Shown piece after piece: positions 55,377 through 63,912 of a stretch of DNA of 64,000 bases (positions are counted from its first letter, which is position 1; the number at the start of each line of letters is the position of its first letter). The translations under genes and the position numbers were made by a program. The DNA comes from Corynebacterium ammoniagenes DSM 20306. GTDB lineage: Bacteria; Actinomycetota; Actinomycetes; Mycobacteriales; Mycobacteriaceae. A model generated the notes under the pieces. It worked only from the letters and a program-made list of their open reading frames with translations, searched no databases and was not told the origin of the DNA. The DNA lies in contig NZ_CP009244.1 in NCBI RefSeq assembly GCF_001941425.1, positions 496,001-560,000 on the forward strand, given 5' to 3'.

Positions 55377-56936
55377 CTAGTGGCCTTCGCCGAGGCGGCC
55401 GGAGAGCTGCTCCAGGCGCCGTTCACTCGGGCCGTCGAGGCCGATGATCTCTACGGTTTTACCCTTGGCCTGGAATTTCTGGGTGATCGAATCGAGGGTG
55501 GCCACCGTGGAGGCGTCCCAGATCTCGGCCATCATCATGTCGATGATGATGTGGTCGGCTTCATCGGTGTAGTCGAACTGGTAGACCAGGTCATTGCTTG
55601 ATGCCCAGAACAGCTGTCCGGAGACCCGGTAGGTGCGAATATCGATCGTGCCGTCGCGGTCCACGTCGAGCTCGCGAACCATCTCGATCCGAACCAAGTG
55701 GGCCACCCGGCGGGCGAACATGATCATCGCGGTGACCACACCCAGGACCACACCAATCGCCAGGTTGTGGGTGGCTAGGGTGGCAATAATCGTCACGGCC
55801 ATGACGATGGTTTCGCTCACCGGCATGAGTTTGAGTGTGCGTGGGTGCACGGAATGCCAGTTCACGGTGCCGACCGAGACCATGATCATGATCGCGACCA
55901 GGGCGGCCATGGGGATCATTCCGACGATATCGCCTAGTGCCAGGACGAGGATGAGCAGGAAGACACCCGAGAGCAGGGTGGATAGTCGGGTGCGTGCGCC
56001 GGATTCGCGGACGTTGATCATGGTCTGGCCGATCATCGCGCAGCCACCCATGCCGCCGAAGAAGCCGGAGGTGATGTTCGCGACACCCTGGCCCCAGCTT
56101 TCGCGGGTCTTATCGGAGTGGGTGTCGGTGATGTCGTCGACGAGCTTGGCGGTCATCAACGATTCCATGATGCCGACGATCGCCATGGCCAGGGCGTACG
56201 GGGCGATGATCTGGAGGGTTTCCAGCGTGAGGGGCACGTTCGGGATGAATAGTTCCGGCAGGGACTCAGGCATCTGGCCCATGTCCGAGACCGTCGGGAC
56301 GGTGAAGCCGGCAACAATGGCCAGGCCGGTCACCACGATGATCGTGATCAGCGGGGCCGGGATCACCCCGGTGACCTTCGGCCAGAAGATCATGATCAAC
56401 ACGCCCAGGCCCACCAGGGGGTAGACCATCCAGGGCACGTCGATCAGGTGCTCGAGCTGGGCGGTGAAGATCATGATTCCCAGTGCGTTGACGAAGCCGA
56501 GCATCACCGACCTAGGGATAAACCGCTGGAGTTTCGCCACCCCCAGCAAAGCCATCACGATCTGGATGACGCCGGCCAGCAGGACGGTGGCGATGAAATA
56601 ATCCATCCCGTAATCACGCGCCACAGGAGCAATGACTAGGGCGATCGCACCGGTAGCACCGGTGATCATCGCCGGGCGGCCACCGGTGAAGGCGATCGCG
56701 ATCGACATGACCACCGAGGAGAACAAGCCGACGGCTGGGTCGACACCGGCGAGGATGGAAAAGGCGATCGCCTCAGGGATCAGCGCGAGTGCGACGGCTA
56801 GGCCGGCCAGGACCTCCTTGCGGAGGCGGGTGAGTGAGGAGAACGCGTAGCGGAAGGATGCGACGACTCCGTTGGGGGCGTCGGTGCCCTCCGGATCAGA
56901 TTGGGGGCGCGGAGCCACCGTGCTAGTTTCAGTCAT
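55377..56936 (-). CDS. SulP-family anion transporter with STAS domain
   Basis: The 519 residues start with a cytoplasmic segment and the SulP entry motif ([23 protein letters not shown]), then about ten to twelve hydrophobic helices including [13 protein letters not shown]-terminal STAS domain (about 410-505) follows. SulP proteins move sulfate, bicarbonate or other anions; the substrate here is not deducible. It is divergent from a MerR regulator, suggesting inducible expression. Confidence 0.9.
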   Translation of the reverse strand: MTETSTVAPRPQSDPEGTDAPNGVVASFRYAFSSLTRLRKEVLAGLAVALALIPEAIAFSILAGVDPAVGLFSSVVMSIAIAFTGGRPAMITGATGAIALVIAPVARDYGMDYFIATVLLAGVIQIVMALLGVAKLQRFIPRSVMLGFVNALGIMIFTAQLEHLIDVPWMVYPLVGLGVLIMIFWPKVTGVIPAPLITIIVVTGLAIVAGFTVPTVSDMGQMPESLPELFIPNVPLTLETLQIIAPYALAMAIVGIMESLMTAKLVDDITDTHSDKTRESWGQGVANITSGFFGGMGGCAMIGQTMINVRESGARTRLSTLLSGVFLLILVLALGDIVGMIPMAALVAIMIMVSVGTVNWHSVHPRTLKLMPVSETIVMAVTIIATLATHNLAIGVVLGVVTAMIMFARRVAHLVRIEMVRELDVDRDGTIDIRTYRVSGQLFWASSNDLVYQFDYTDEADHIIIDMMMAEIWDASTVATLDSITQKFQAKGKTVEIIGLDGPSERRLEQLSGRLGEGH

Positions 56937-56988
56937 AGATGTCCAATCTTTGAGGGGATAGTTAACTGGGCGAACGCCCGAAAGGAAT

Positions 56989-57015
56989 CCAACCCTCTAG
57001 TAGCTTTAGGGTTGG
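56989..57015. promoter_or_regulatory. MerR-type operator between sulP and merR
   Basis: CCAACCCT (56989-56996) and AGGGTTGG (57008-57015) form an inverted repeat with an 11-bp centre, the size and form of MerR-family operators, in the divergent intergenic region. Confidence 0.6.
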
Positions 57016-57105
57016 TGATGGTGGTTATGGTAGCGGGAGTTTTGCTCAACCGCCAACCCAGGCACAGGAACCCGTGGGCAACATCACCGTGAAGGAGAAC
57101 AGGCA

Positions 57106-57510
57106 ATGCAAAACAGTAATTTCAAGATCGGCGAGGTCGTTGACCAGACGGGGTTGTCGATTCCCACCTTGCGTCATTATGACAACGTCGGCCTGATTAG
57201 CCCATCGGGGCGTAGCCCTGGTGGGTTCAGGCTTTATAGTGAGGCTGATGTACGTCGTGTTTTGCTGGTGCGACGGATGAAACCGCTGGGGTTTACTCTG
57301 GATCAGATGCGGGAATTCCTGGAAGCTGCGGAGATTCTTCATAGTTCGGATGGCGTGCAGGACAGTGATCCCGCACAGCAGGCACGGAGTAATGCCAAGG
57401 CCACCCTTGCCGGCATTCGTGAGGAGACGCGCACCCGCTACGAAAAGCTACGCAAGCAAATTGCCTACGCTGAGGAATTCCTCGATCTGGTCAACACCCT
57501 GGCATCCTAA
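57106..57510 (+). CDS. MerR-family transcription regulator
   Basis: The 134 residues have an N-terminal MerR HTH (FKIGEVVDQTGLSIPTLRHYDNVGL) and wing (GGFRLYSEADVRRVLLVRRM), then a dimerisation helix and a C-terminal region without Cys, so it is not a metal sensor of the classic type. AAGGAGAAC lies upstream. It probably controls the divergent sulP gene. Confidence 0.87.
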   Translation: MQNSNFKIGEVVDQTGLSIPTLRHYDNVGLISPSGRSPGGFRLYSEADVRRVLLVRRMKPLGFTLDQMREFLEAAEILHSSDGVQDSDPAQQARSNAKATLAGIREETRTRYEKLRKQIAYAEEFLDLVNTLAS

Positions 57511-57696
57511 ACTGCCCCCATCCTTCGCAGGGAGAAAAAGACCATCCTATTGGATGTGCTCTGTCGAGTCGCGTTCCAGATGAAGTGGACGAACGCCCGC
57601 GGCCTCTCCGGAGTGGATGGCGATAGTGCAGAGGACTTCTGAAATCCGTGCAGACGACTCCTCAAAACGACACAGTCATCCAAGGTCACAAAATCG

Positions 57697-57730
57697 AAAA
57701 TTGTCACTTAACCCGTTATTTTACCTACGT
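57697..57730. repeat. Inverted partial copy of the resolvase res region
   Basis: About 34 bp match the reverse complement of 54233-54266 with roughly four differences; shared core AAAATTGTCACTTAAC. The copy ends exactly where the 169-bp IS6-like element begins. Confidence 0.6.
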
Positions 57731-57899
57731 GGTGCTGTTGCAAAGTTGGGCCAGGGTCGAAAAGCCCAACCTCAAGACATTAGTTGTCCTTGCTCCGGGG
57801 TGCTTAAGCTGTCTCGAATATCCGGCTGACGATCACCGCGTCTGGGTTCGGGTGCCCGTAGGTAAACATCGTGCCCTGGCCCAACTTTGCAACAGCACC
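57731..57899. mobile_element. 169-bp IS6-family-like miniature element
   Basis: Perfect 26-bp terminal inverted repeats begin GGTGCTGTTGCAAAGTTGG, similar to the GGCNCTGTTGCAAA ends of IS26 and IS6100. The interior has no transposase. The flanking 8-mers (ACCTACGT; TTTTCAAT) do not match, so it is either a deletion derivative or the product of later recombination. Confidence 0.75.
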
Positions 57900-57953
57900 T
57901 TTTCAATCCATTGTCATTGATGGTGTCCCACTTCCTTGAAAGTGAGGCGCTCG

Positions 57954-57981
57954 GGAAAGGCCGGAAGGGGCCTCTTTCCCG
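57954..57981. terminator. Hairpin between the IS-like element and the ArsR fragment
   Basis: GGGAAAG (57954-57960) pairs with CTTTCCC (57975-57981), with GGCC/GGCC inside. It has no T-run, so it may be a weak terminator. Confidence 0.35.
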
Positions 57982-58032
57982 ACGTTCAAACCATTGCTTG
58001 AAATGCAAGTACGCGCTTGTTGATATCGGAGT

Positions 58033-58533
58033 GTGCTTACAGAGATTTCCTTATCCATCCCCGCGTCGGATCTCAGTCCCGCCGAGCGGGCCCAGTTACT
58101 CGTGCCCACTCTGTCCGCACTGTCGGATGAAAACCGGTTGACGATCCTGCTCACCTTGGCGGAGACGTCGATGACCAACCGCCAGCTCCATGAGGCCACC
58201 GGGATGAGTCAGGCGTTGGTCAGCCATCATCTGGCTGGCAACCCCGAGGGGCACTCTGTCGTCAGCACAACGAGAGGAGTGGAGTTTCGATCGATGCAGG
58301 AAACACCGGCACCTCATCCTCCGGGGGCCGAAAAGTGTTCCACATCTTCCTGCCCGGCGGAGTTTGAATGTGATCTGATCCGGGAGCGGAGACACGCCGG
58401 TCTGGAGGCTGCCTGGGCTCGTGGCCGCACGGGAAGCCGGCCACCACTGCTCAGCGGGGACAAGCTGCGCACCGCGCGGGAAAATCCGCGAGCAGATCAG
58501 TTACTACCCCTGAACCCTCGCGGTGGCGTGTAA
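58033..58533 (+). pseudogene. Chimeric remnant: ArsR-type HTH joined to a resolvase fragment
   Basis: Residues 1-68 look like an ArsR-family repressor (LSALSDENRLTILLTLAE; TNRQLHEATGMSQALVSHHL) that breaks off after HHLA. After an unmatched stretch, the frame reads like the middle of a serine resolvase (DLIRERRHAGLEAAWARGR). From about 58485 it runs antisense to another remnant. It is probably non-functional. Confidence 0.65.
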
Positions 58534-58675
58534 GAAGTCGGTATATCTGTCGCCGGGACATCCCCAGCTCTTCGGCGACCGCATCAGCAGTGCTTACTCC
58601 GACTTTCTCGTGCTCAGCCAACCTAGCGATTGCCCGTTCCTGTGCTCAGGCCTGTTCCCACTCAGCTTCTGACAT
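58451..58675 (-). pseudogene. N-terminal fragment of a Mu/TniA-type transposase
   Basis: Reading from the ATG at 58675, the frame has an in-frame TGA at codon 10. It then encodes QERAIARLAEHEKVGV, VAEELGMSRRQIYRLLTRHR and EGSGVVTDLL before a stop at 58451. The HTH and spacing resemble the N-terminus of rve-type transposases with Mu/TniA architecture. No catalytic domain is present. Confidence 0.5.
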
Positions 58676-58991
58676 TTTCAGCCTAGTGCATATGACTACT
58701 GACCGGATGGTGTTCAGAAGCCGTCGTCACATCCCTGGTCACCGGGGGTCATCTGTGCCAACGCCTTCTGACTCTGACAGTAATTCTAAAACTGCCCTAT
58801 TGGGGTGTACTCTTTGGCCGCCTTATAGGGCGTAAACTTTGGCTTCGTCAATTACCTTGCTCCATTCAAATTTGAAAGCGGTTGTTTTAAATTTCGATGA
58901 GCAGTAATCGGCTCTGAGCGCGTTGCGGCTTAAATTTGTTCCTCCGAAAGAGGGGTGGTGGGATTTTGATGTGCGGAAACGCGGATGGTTC
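58676..58991. other. Gene-free stretch
   Basis: About 316 bp between the transposase fragment and the membrane-protein gene. A minus-strand frame exists (58823-59113) but overlaps the better-supported gene in another frame and has no domain resemblance. Nothing else is recognised. Confidence 0.4.
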
Positions 58992-59669
58992 TCAGAGTTT
59001 CCGGGAAATCCTCCCAAGCATGCGATTGTTTTCTTGTATATCCTTGGAAAGCTGTTTCTCAAAGTTGAACTGGCCATTGGTTGAAGTGCTATTGGTCCGA
59101 AAATCCGAGCCAATTACGCTGCGAACATTCAGTTCAAAATGTTCTGAGTAGTGGTTGTTCAGCTCATCATCGTACTCCAGTAGGACGAACAGCTTTGCGG
59201 GCACGCCCTCGGCAGAATTCGAAATTAAATTGCCATCCAAGAGCTTTTCATCAGGTTGTAGCCAATATGCAACGTCTACTTGGTGGCCGGGAACCCAAGT
59301 GGAAAAGACTGTGTTGCTGAAAATCGATTTGGCGCGTCTTACTGGTGAGTAATGGAAACCTCCAACGGCGGCTCCATTCTGTTCGGTTGTGCTAGGAAGA
59401 TCTGGTTCAAACGTAACCTTTACGTTCTTTGCCACAGACTTTCCTCTATTAGAAACCATTAGACGTAAAGTTTCTTTTGCATAATCTGGCATCAAGATTT
59501 GAGCCATCATCATTGGCCGATTGGCGTTAATGTTGATCTGCCTATTTAGACGTAACGAACGCCGTGCTACAAGGAGGGAAACGAGGGCGATTAGAGCGAT
59601 AGATGCGTTGATTAAGACGCTAGTCCTTTCGGTTGTCCACCAGCCTGCAAAGTCTAGGAAATGTTCCAT
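58992..59669 (-). CDS. Membrane-anchored protein of unknown function at the right end of the element
   Basis: No family recognised. The 225 residues have one N-terminal membrane helix (about 18-35, VLINASIALIALVSLLVA) and a soluble C-terminal domain that looks beta-rich (LRLMVSNRGKSVAKNVKVTF). Base composition is lower in GC than the neighbouring host genes. It sits 118 bp inside attR, a common place for cargo such as defence or exclusion genes, but no function can be assigned. Confidence 0.6.
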   Translation of the reverse strand: MEHFLDFAGWWTTERTSVLINASIALIALVSLLVARRSLRLNRQININANRPMMMAQILMPDYAKETLRLMVSNRGKSVAKNVKVTFEPDLPSTTEQNGAAVGGFHYSPVRRAKSIFSNTVFSTWVPGHQVDVAYWLQPDEKLLDGNLISNSAEGVPAKLFVLLEYDDELNNHYSEHFELNVRSVIGSDFRTNSTSTNGQFNFEKQLSKDIQENNRMLGRISRKL

Positions 59670-59763
59670 TCACCAATCGTATCTCTATTTCTCTAACACT
59701 TTCCGTGCTGTGGACACTGAGGATCTCTGCCCCCTAGGCGCAACCCCAGAGTCTACCCCTATT

Positions 59764-59812
59764 GTACTCACAACCCATGTTCGTTTAAATCCGAAGCCTT
59801 GCGCACGATCGT
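59764..59812. other. attR: right junction of the element in eccC
   Basis: The left arm GTACTCAC (59764-59771), GTTC (59779-59782) and core AA (59787-59788) are followed by eccC sequence AATCCGAAGCC. Combined with the attL arm, this gives a symmetric 48-bp attP with arms 8-7-4-10-4-7-8. Confidence 0.88.
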
Positions 59813-62129
59813 CTTAGCCCTGGCTGCCACGCATAGCCCGGAAGAACTGAATTATGTGCTCGTTGATTTCAAAGGTGGTGCGACTTTTTTGGGCTGCGAC
59901 CTGCTTCCGCACACAGCAGCGGTCATTACCAACCTCGAAGACGAGTCCGCGCTGGTGGAGCGCATGTATGACGCGATTTCCGGGGAGATGAACCGCCGGC
60001 AAGAAATCTTGCGGGAGGCGGGCAACTTCGCCAATGTCACCGATTACACCACGGCGCGCTTGCACGGCCGCGAGGATTTAGACCCGCTGCCGGCTTTGGT
60101 TATCGTGGTCGATGAGTTTTCAGAATTGCTCATGCAACACCCAGATTTCGCGGAGCTTTTCGTGGCCGTCGGGCGCTTGGGCCGCTCCTTGCATGTGCAC
60201 TTGCTCCTCGCCTCGCAGCGTTTAGAAGAAGGAAGACTGCGCGGGCTGGATTCGCACTTGTCTTATCGCTTGGGCCTAAAGACCTTCTCCGCTGTTGAAT
60301 CACGCCAAGTGTTGGGCGTGCCGGATGCCTACCATCTGCCCAGTGAACCGGGTTCTGGGTATTTGAAAACAGATGCCGATGCGCTGGCCAGGTTCCAAGC
60401 CTTTTATGTCTCCGGCGGCATCGTCCGCGAATCCGCCAGCCTGGACCACGATGAAGACAATCGCCTCGGCATTAAGGAATTTACGGGGTGGGAGAGCGAT
60501 ATCCCCGCTGAGCGCACCGTCGATACGTATGTGGATAATTCCACGACCCTGCTGGATGAGGTAGTCACTGCCACCCGCACGGAAGCTTTAGCGCGCGGGC
60601 AAGCCGCGCACCAAGTGTGGCTGCCACCGTTACCGCCCGCTATTGAACTGTCCGCGGTCGCTGCGGACTTTGTCAGCGGCACTGAACACCGCATCCACGC
60701 GCCCATGGGTATTATCGACCGGCCCTATTACCAGCGCCAAGACCCGCTGCTGGTGGATTTAACCTCCGGTCACCTGGCACTGTGCGGCGGTCCGCAGTCT
60801 GGAAAGTCCATGGCATTGCGTACGATGGTCGCCGCTCTTGCCTCAGCGAATTCGCCAGATTTCCTGCGCTTTTATGTCATCGACCTTGGCGGCGGGCAAC
60901 TAGGTGGCTTGGAACGCCTACCGCATGTCGCAGCCGTTGCTGGGCGCCACGAACCGGAGAAAGTCCGGCGCATCGTTGATGAAGTCACCGGAATCATCGA
61001 AACGCCAGAGACTCGGCATACCTTCTTAGTCATCGACGGCTGGCACGCAATTGGCACGGCCGGCGCTGATTTTGAAGATTTAAATGACGCCATCACCAGA
61101 ATTGCCGCTGATGGCCCATCCGCGCAGGTGCATGTGCTTATCTCCACGCCGCGGTGGACCACCCTGCGCCCGGCAATCCGCGACCTGATTTCCGAACGCT
61201 TGGAGCTCAAACTCGGCGAGCCGATGGATTCGCTCCTCGATCGCAAAAAGCAACAAAAATTACCCTCCGCGCCGGGCCGGGGCATTACCCCAGAGGGTGA
61301 ATTCTTCTTATTCGCCAGCACCTCGCGCCAAGATCTCGCGCACATTGAGCACATGTGGGCCGACGCCCAGCCAGTTCCCGCGCTGAAAATGCTGCCGCAA
61401 CATTTGCCGGTGGAATCACTTCACCCAGGCACCGATGCGCATCTGATTCCGTGGGCTGTCGGAGGGCGCGATCTGGACACGCACTGGTGGGATACCCGCA
61501 GCAACTTCGTGGTGGTGGGCACCTCCGGTGTCGGCAAAACCACGGTGCTTGCCACTCTCTTACAGGCCATTGCGGCACAGGACCCAGCGGAGGCACGCAT
61601 TGTGCTTATCGATGAACGCCGCAGCCACCTCGGCACCGTCGATGAGGCGATGATCGCCGCCTATGCTGCCACATCCGCCGCCACGGAGAAAGCACTGCGC
61701 GATTGCGCCACGACGTTAAAATCCCGCTTACCGGGGCCGGAGATTACCCCTGCGGAATTGGCAGCACGCAGCTGGTGGACAGGACCGGATATCTACGTGG
61801 TCATCGATGATCTCGACTTGATTAGCGAAATGGCCCTAGCGCCACTGGTGGAACTACTCCCGCACGCCCGAGATATCGGATTGCACCTCGTCGTCGCGCG
61901 CAAAGCCGGCGGCATGGGTCGCGCGCTTTTTGGGCAATTCTTATCGCAACTGCGTGATACCCAGCCGACGGTCTTTGTCATGGACTCGCCACGCGATGAA
62001 GGCACCATGTTCGGCATTAAACCTGCCGCCCAACCACCAGGCCGCGGGCAATTAGCCGTCGGCGGGGAAGTAGTAGGGCTGTGCCAAGCAGCGCTGCCGC
62101 GGGTGATGAGTGAAGAAGTGGAAGGATAA
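59787..62129 (+). pseudogene. eccC: T7SS ATPase EccC, 3' part
   Basis: Continues the cut gene from the Lys codon: KSEALRTIVLALAA, then the domain 1 Walker B segments (YVLVDFKGG; VIVVDEFSEL). Domain 2 follows with Walker A GGPQSGKS (near 60787), then domain 3 with GTSGVGKTT (near 61518). A TTG at 59799 could start translation, giving about 776 residues without the membrane anchor or the first P-loop. Domains 2 and 3 bind WXG100 substrates in known EccC, but an unanchored fragment should not support secretion. Confidence 0.92.
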
Positions 62130-62132
62130 AAG

Positions 62133-63149
62133 ATGTCACTGTATGAATCGACCACAGTTGATCTCACCATTACGGTCTTAGATACCGCCACCATATTTGA
62201 AGGTCCTGAAGCCATCTATCGCTACGACCTTCCCGGCACCGCCGTCGTCGAAGGCTGGGCGCTGTCCGGAGTGATGGATCAAGCCCAAAAGATGCTGCCC
62301 GCGCAGTGGCCCGAGGTCACCGTGGCCGTCGTGGCGGACTATTCCGGCGGGCCGATGTCGCACGAGGCCGTTAAAATTATTCGCCGACAACTACAAGTTC
62401 ACAATGTCGTCATCGCCGAGCATGAACCCGCCGGCGCCCCGGCCCGCTATGAAGAACCCGCCGAACTGCCACGCCACTATGACACAGCCGTAGAACCGGA
62501 GCCTGACACCGCGGATATTATTCGCCCCTCCGACGAGGATGAATCCCTATTATCGCAGACTGCCCAGCGCAAAGGTCTCGTCGCGCTGCTAGCTCTGTTA
62601 GTCGTCATCATCGCAGTCATTATTTGGGCACTGTTTCGCAGCCCCTCCCAACCGGCCGAAGAAATAGCATCAGCAAGTTCTACATCCATCGCGGCAACTC
62701 CCACGGCACACGCCGCGAGCACACCATCGACCTCGACCTCGTCCGCTGCCGCACCCGTGCACCACACTATTGAAGCTGGCGGACTCCGCGTCGTACTTCC
62801 AGAAGGGTTTACCCATACCGAGGAAGACGGTTTAGTTACCGCCACCGGCCAAGATCCCAACTTGCGCATCATCATGGTCATGGATCCGCTCTACGCAGTG
62901 CCCGTCAACGCGTTATTTGCGGAGATTCGCGCGCAAATCGATACGGATGAAACCTTGTCCGACCCGCATGAAGCCAACGGGCGGCTGACCTATATCGAAA
63001 GGCCTGGCGATGATTCCGAGGTCAAGTGGACCACGTGGGTCGATGATGGACAACAAGTCTCATTAGGCTGCCACACCCGCACCGAGCCCAGCATGGCCCA
63101 GCGCGCAGCCTGCCGCATGGCGGCGGAGTCGATTGAAAAAGCGGCATAA
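62133..63149 (+). CDS. Type VII secretion-associated membrane protein (Rv3446c-like)
   Basis: The 338 residues have an N-terminal cytoplasmic domain (1-100), an acidic linker, one membrane helix (148-168), an Ala/Ser/Thr-rich spacer and a C-terminal domain (about 210-338) with Cys in LGCHTR and RAACRM. This matches the T7SS-associated Rv3446c family found in ESX-4 loci. It starts 3 bp after the eccC stop, in the same operon. Confidence 0.82.
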   Translation: MSLYESTTVDLTITVLDTATIFEGPEAIYRYDLPGTAVVEGWALSGVMDQAQKMLPAQWPEVTVAVVADYSGGPMSHEAVKIIRRQLQVHNVVIAEHEPAGAPARYEEPAELPRHYDTAVEPEPDTADIIRPSDEDESLLSQTAQRKGLVALLALLVVIIAVIIWALFRSPSQPAEEIASASSTSIAATPTAHAASTPSTSTSSAAAPVHHTIEAGGLRVVLPEGFTHTEEDGLVTATGQDPNLRIIMVMDPLYAVPVNALFAEIRAQIDTDETLSDPHEANGRLTYIERPGDDSEVKWTTWVDDGQQVSLGCHTRTEPSMAQRAACRMAAESIEKAA

Positions 63150-63276
63150 TTCGAGCCGGAACCTTCGGGGAAAAGTGCCAGTCCAATGTAGTTAAGGAAG
63201 CACGGTCACCGGATAGACGGCCGTTTCCGATGGACACTTTCATGCCGACTTAGTACCCACAGAAGGGGATAGACCC

Positions 63277-63591
63277 ATGAGCCAAATGTTTAAAACCGAA
63301 GCAGAAGTAATGGTCGCGACCGCCGGGCGCGTCGACACCACCAATGATGAAGTCGCAGCGGAGCTAACCCGCTTGCAGGGCGTTGTTGACCAAGTGCGAG
63401 CCAGCTGGACCGGCTCGGCGCAGGTGTCCTTTGACAACCTGATGAATCGCTATGACGCATCCGCGCAGCAACTGCAAGAAGCATTGACCTCAATTAGCGA
63501 AAATATTCGCGCCAACGCCCGCAACTTCGACTCGGTGGAGGCCCAGAACCAGGATGCCTTCAACAACGTCGGCGGCGGACTCGCCCTTTAA
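63277..63591 (+). CDS. esxB: WXG100 protein EsxB-like
   Basis: Secreted T7SS substrate, 104 residues, two helices around the WTG turn (Trp44-Thr-Gly46). The C-terminal tail has FDSVE, an F-x-x-x-E form of the Y-x-x-x-D/E secretion signal, so it is the CFP-10-like partner. AGAAGGGG precedes the ATG. Confidence 0.88.
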   Translation: MSQMFKTEAEVMVATAGRVDTTNDEVAAELTRLQGVVDQVRASWTGSAQVSFDNLMNRYDASAQQLQEALTSISENIRANARNFDSVEAQNQDAFNNVGGGLAL

Positions 63592-63624
63592 CCACCAAGA
63601 CAACAACGAGAAGGAATCACCATC

Positions 63625-63912
63625 ATGAGCGAAATCAAGTACCAATTCGGCGCTATCTCTAACGCTGCCGCAGACATCAACTCCACCTCGTCGCGCATCA
63701 ACGGTCTGCTCGATGATCTCAAAGGTGTCATCGCACCCATGGCCGCAACGTGGGAGGGCGAATCCGCCGCCGCATACAATGAAGCGCAGGCAAAGTGGGA
63801 TAACGCCGCAGCCGAGCTGAACACGGTCCTGGCTACCATCTCCAATACCGTGTCGCAGTCCAATGACCGCATGAGCGATGTCAACCGTCGCGCGGCAGCA
63901 AGCTGGGGATAA
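63625..63912 (+). CDS. esxA: WXG100 protein EsxA-like
   Basis: ESAT-6-like partner of 95 residues with the turn WEG (Trp43-Glu-Gly45) followed by ESAAAYNEAQAKWD, which closely follows the ESAT-6 pattern. AGAAGGA lies upstream. It probably forms a heterodimer with the preceding EsxB-like protein. The remaining 88 bp of the window show no gene. Confidence 0.88.
   Translation: MSEIKYQFGAISNAAADINSTSSRINGLLDDLKGVIAPMAATWEGESAAAYNEAQAKWDNAAAELNTVLATISNTVSQSNDRMSDVNRRAAASWG

Larger units (their letters stand above)
37326..59787. mobile_element. 22,462-bp integrative mobilisable element interrupting eccC
   Basis: Boundaries come from the split eccC frame and the symmetric att arms. The content includes a large serine recombinase, ParA-like ATPase, type III R-M, two resolvases, relaxase module, oriT candidate, replication fusion protein and an origin-like region. 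It also carries a SulP/MerR pair, IS-derived remnants and a membrane protein. There are no type IV secretion, capsid or lysis genes. It is probably a plasmid-like element that can be mobilised by a helper. Confidence 0.9.

Noticed and set aside
58823..59113. 96-codon minus-strand frame
   Set aside because: It overlaps the 225-residue membrane-protein gene in a different frame and shows no domain-like features.
37326..59787. Element considered as a prophage
   Set aside because: The large serine integrase is phage-like, but there are no capsid, terminase, tail or lysis genes, while a relaxase and an oriT candidate are present.
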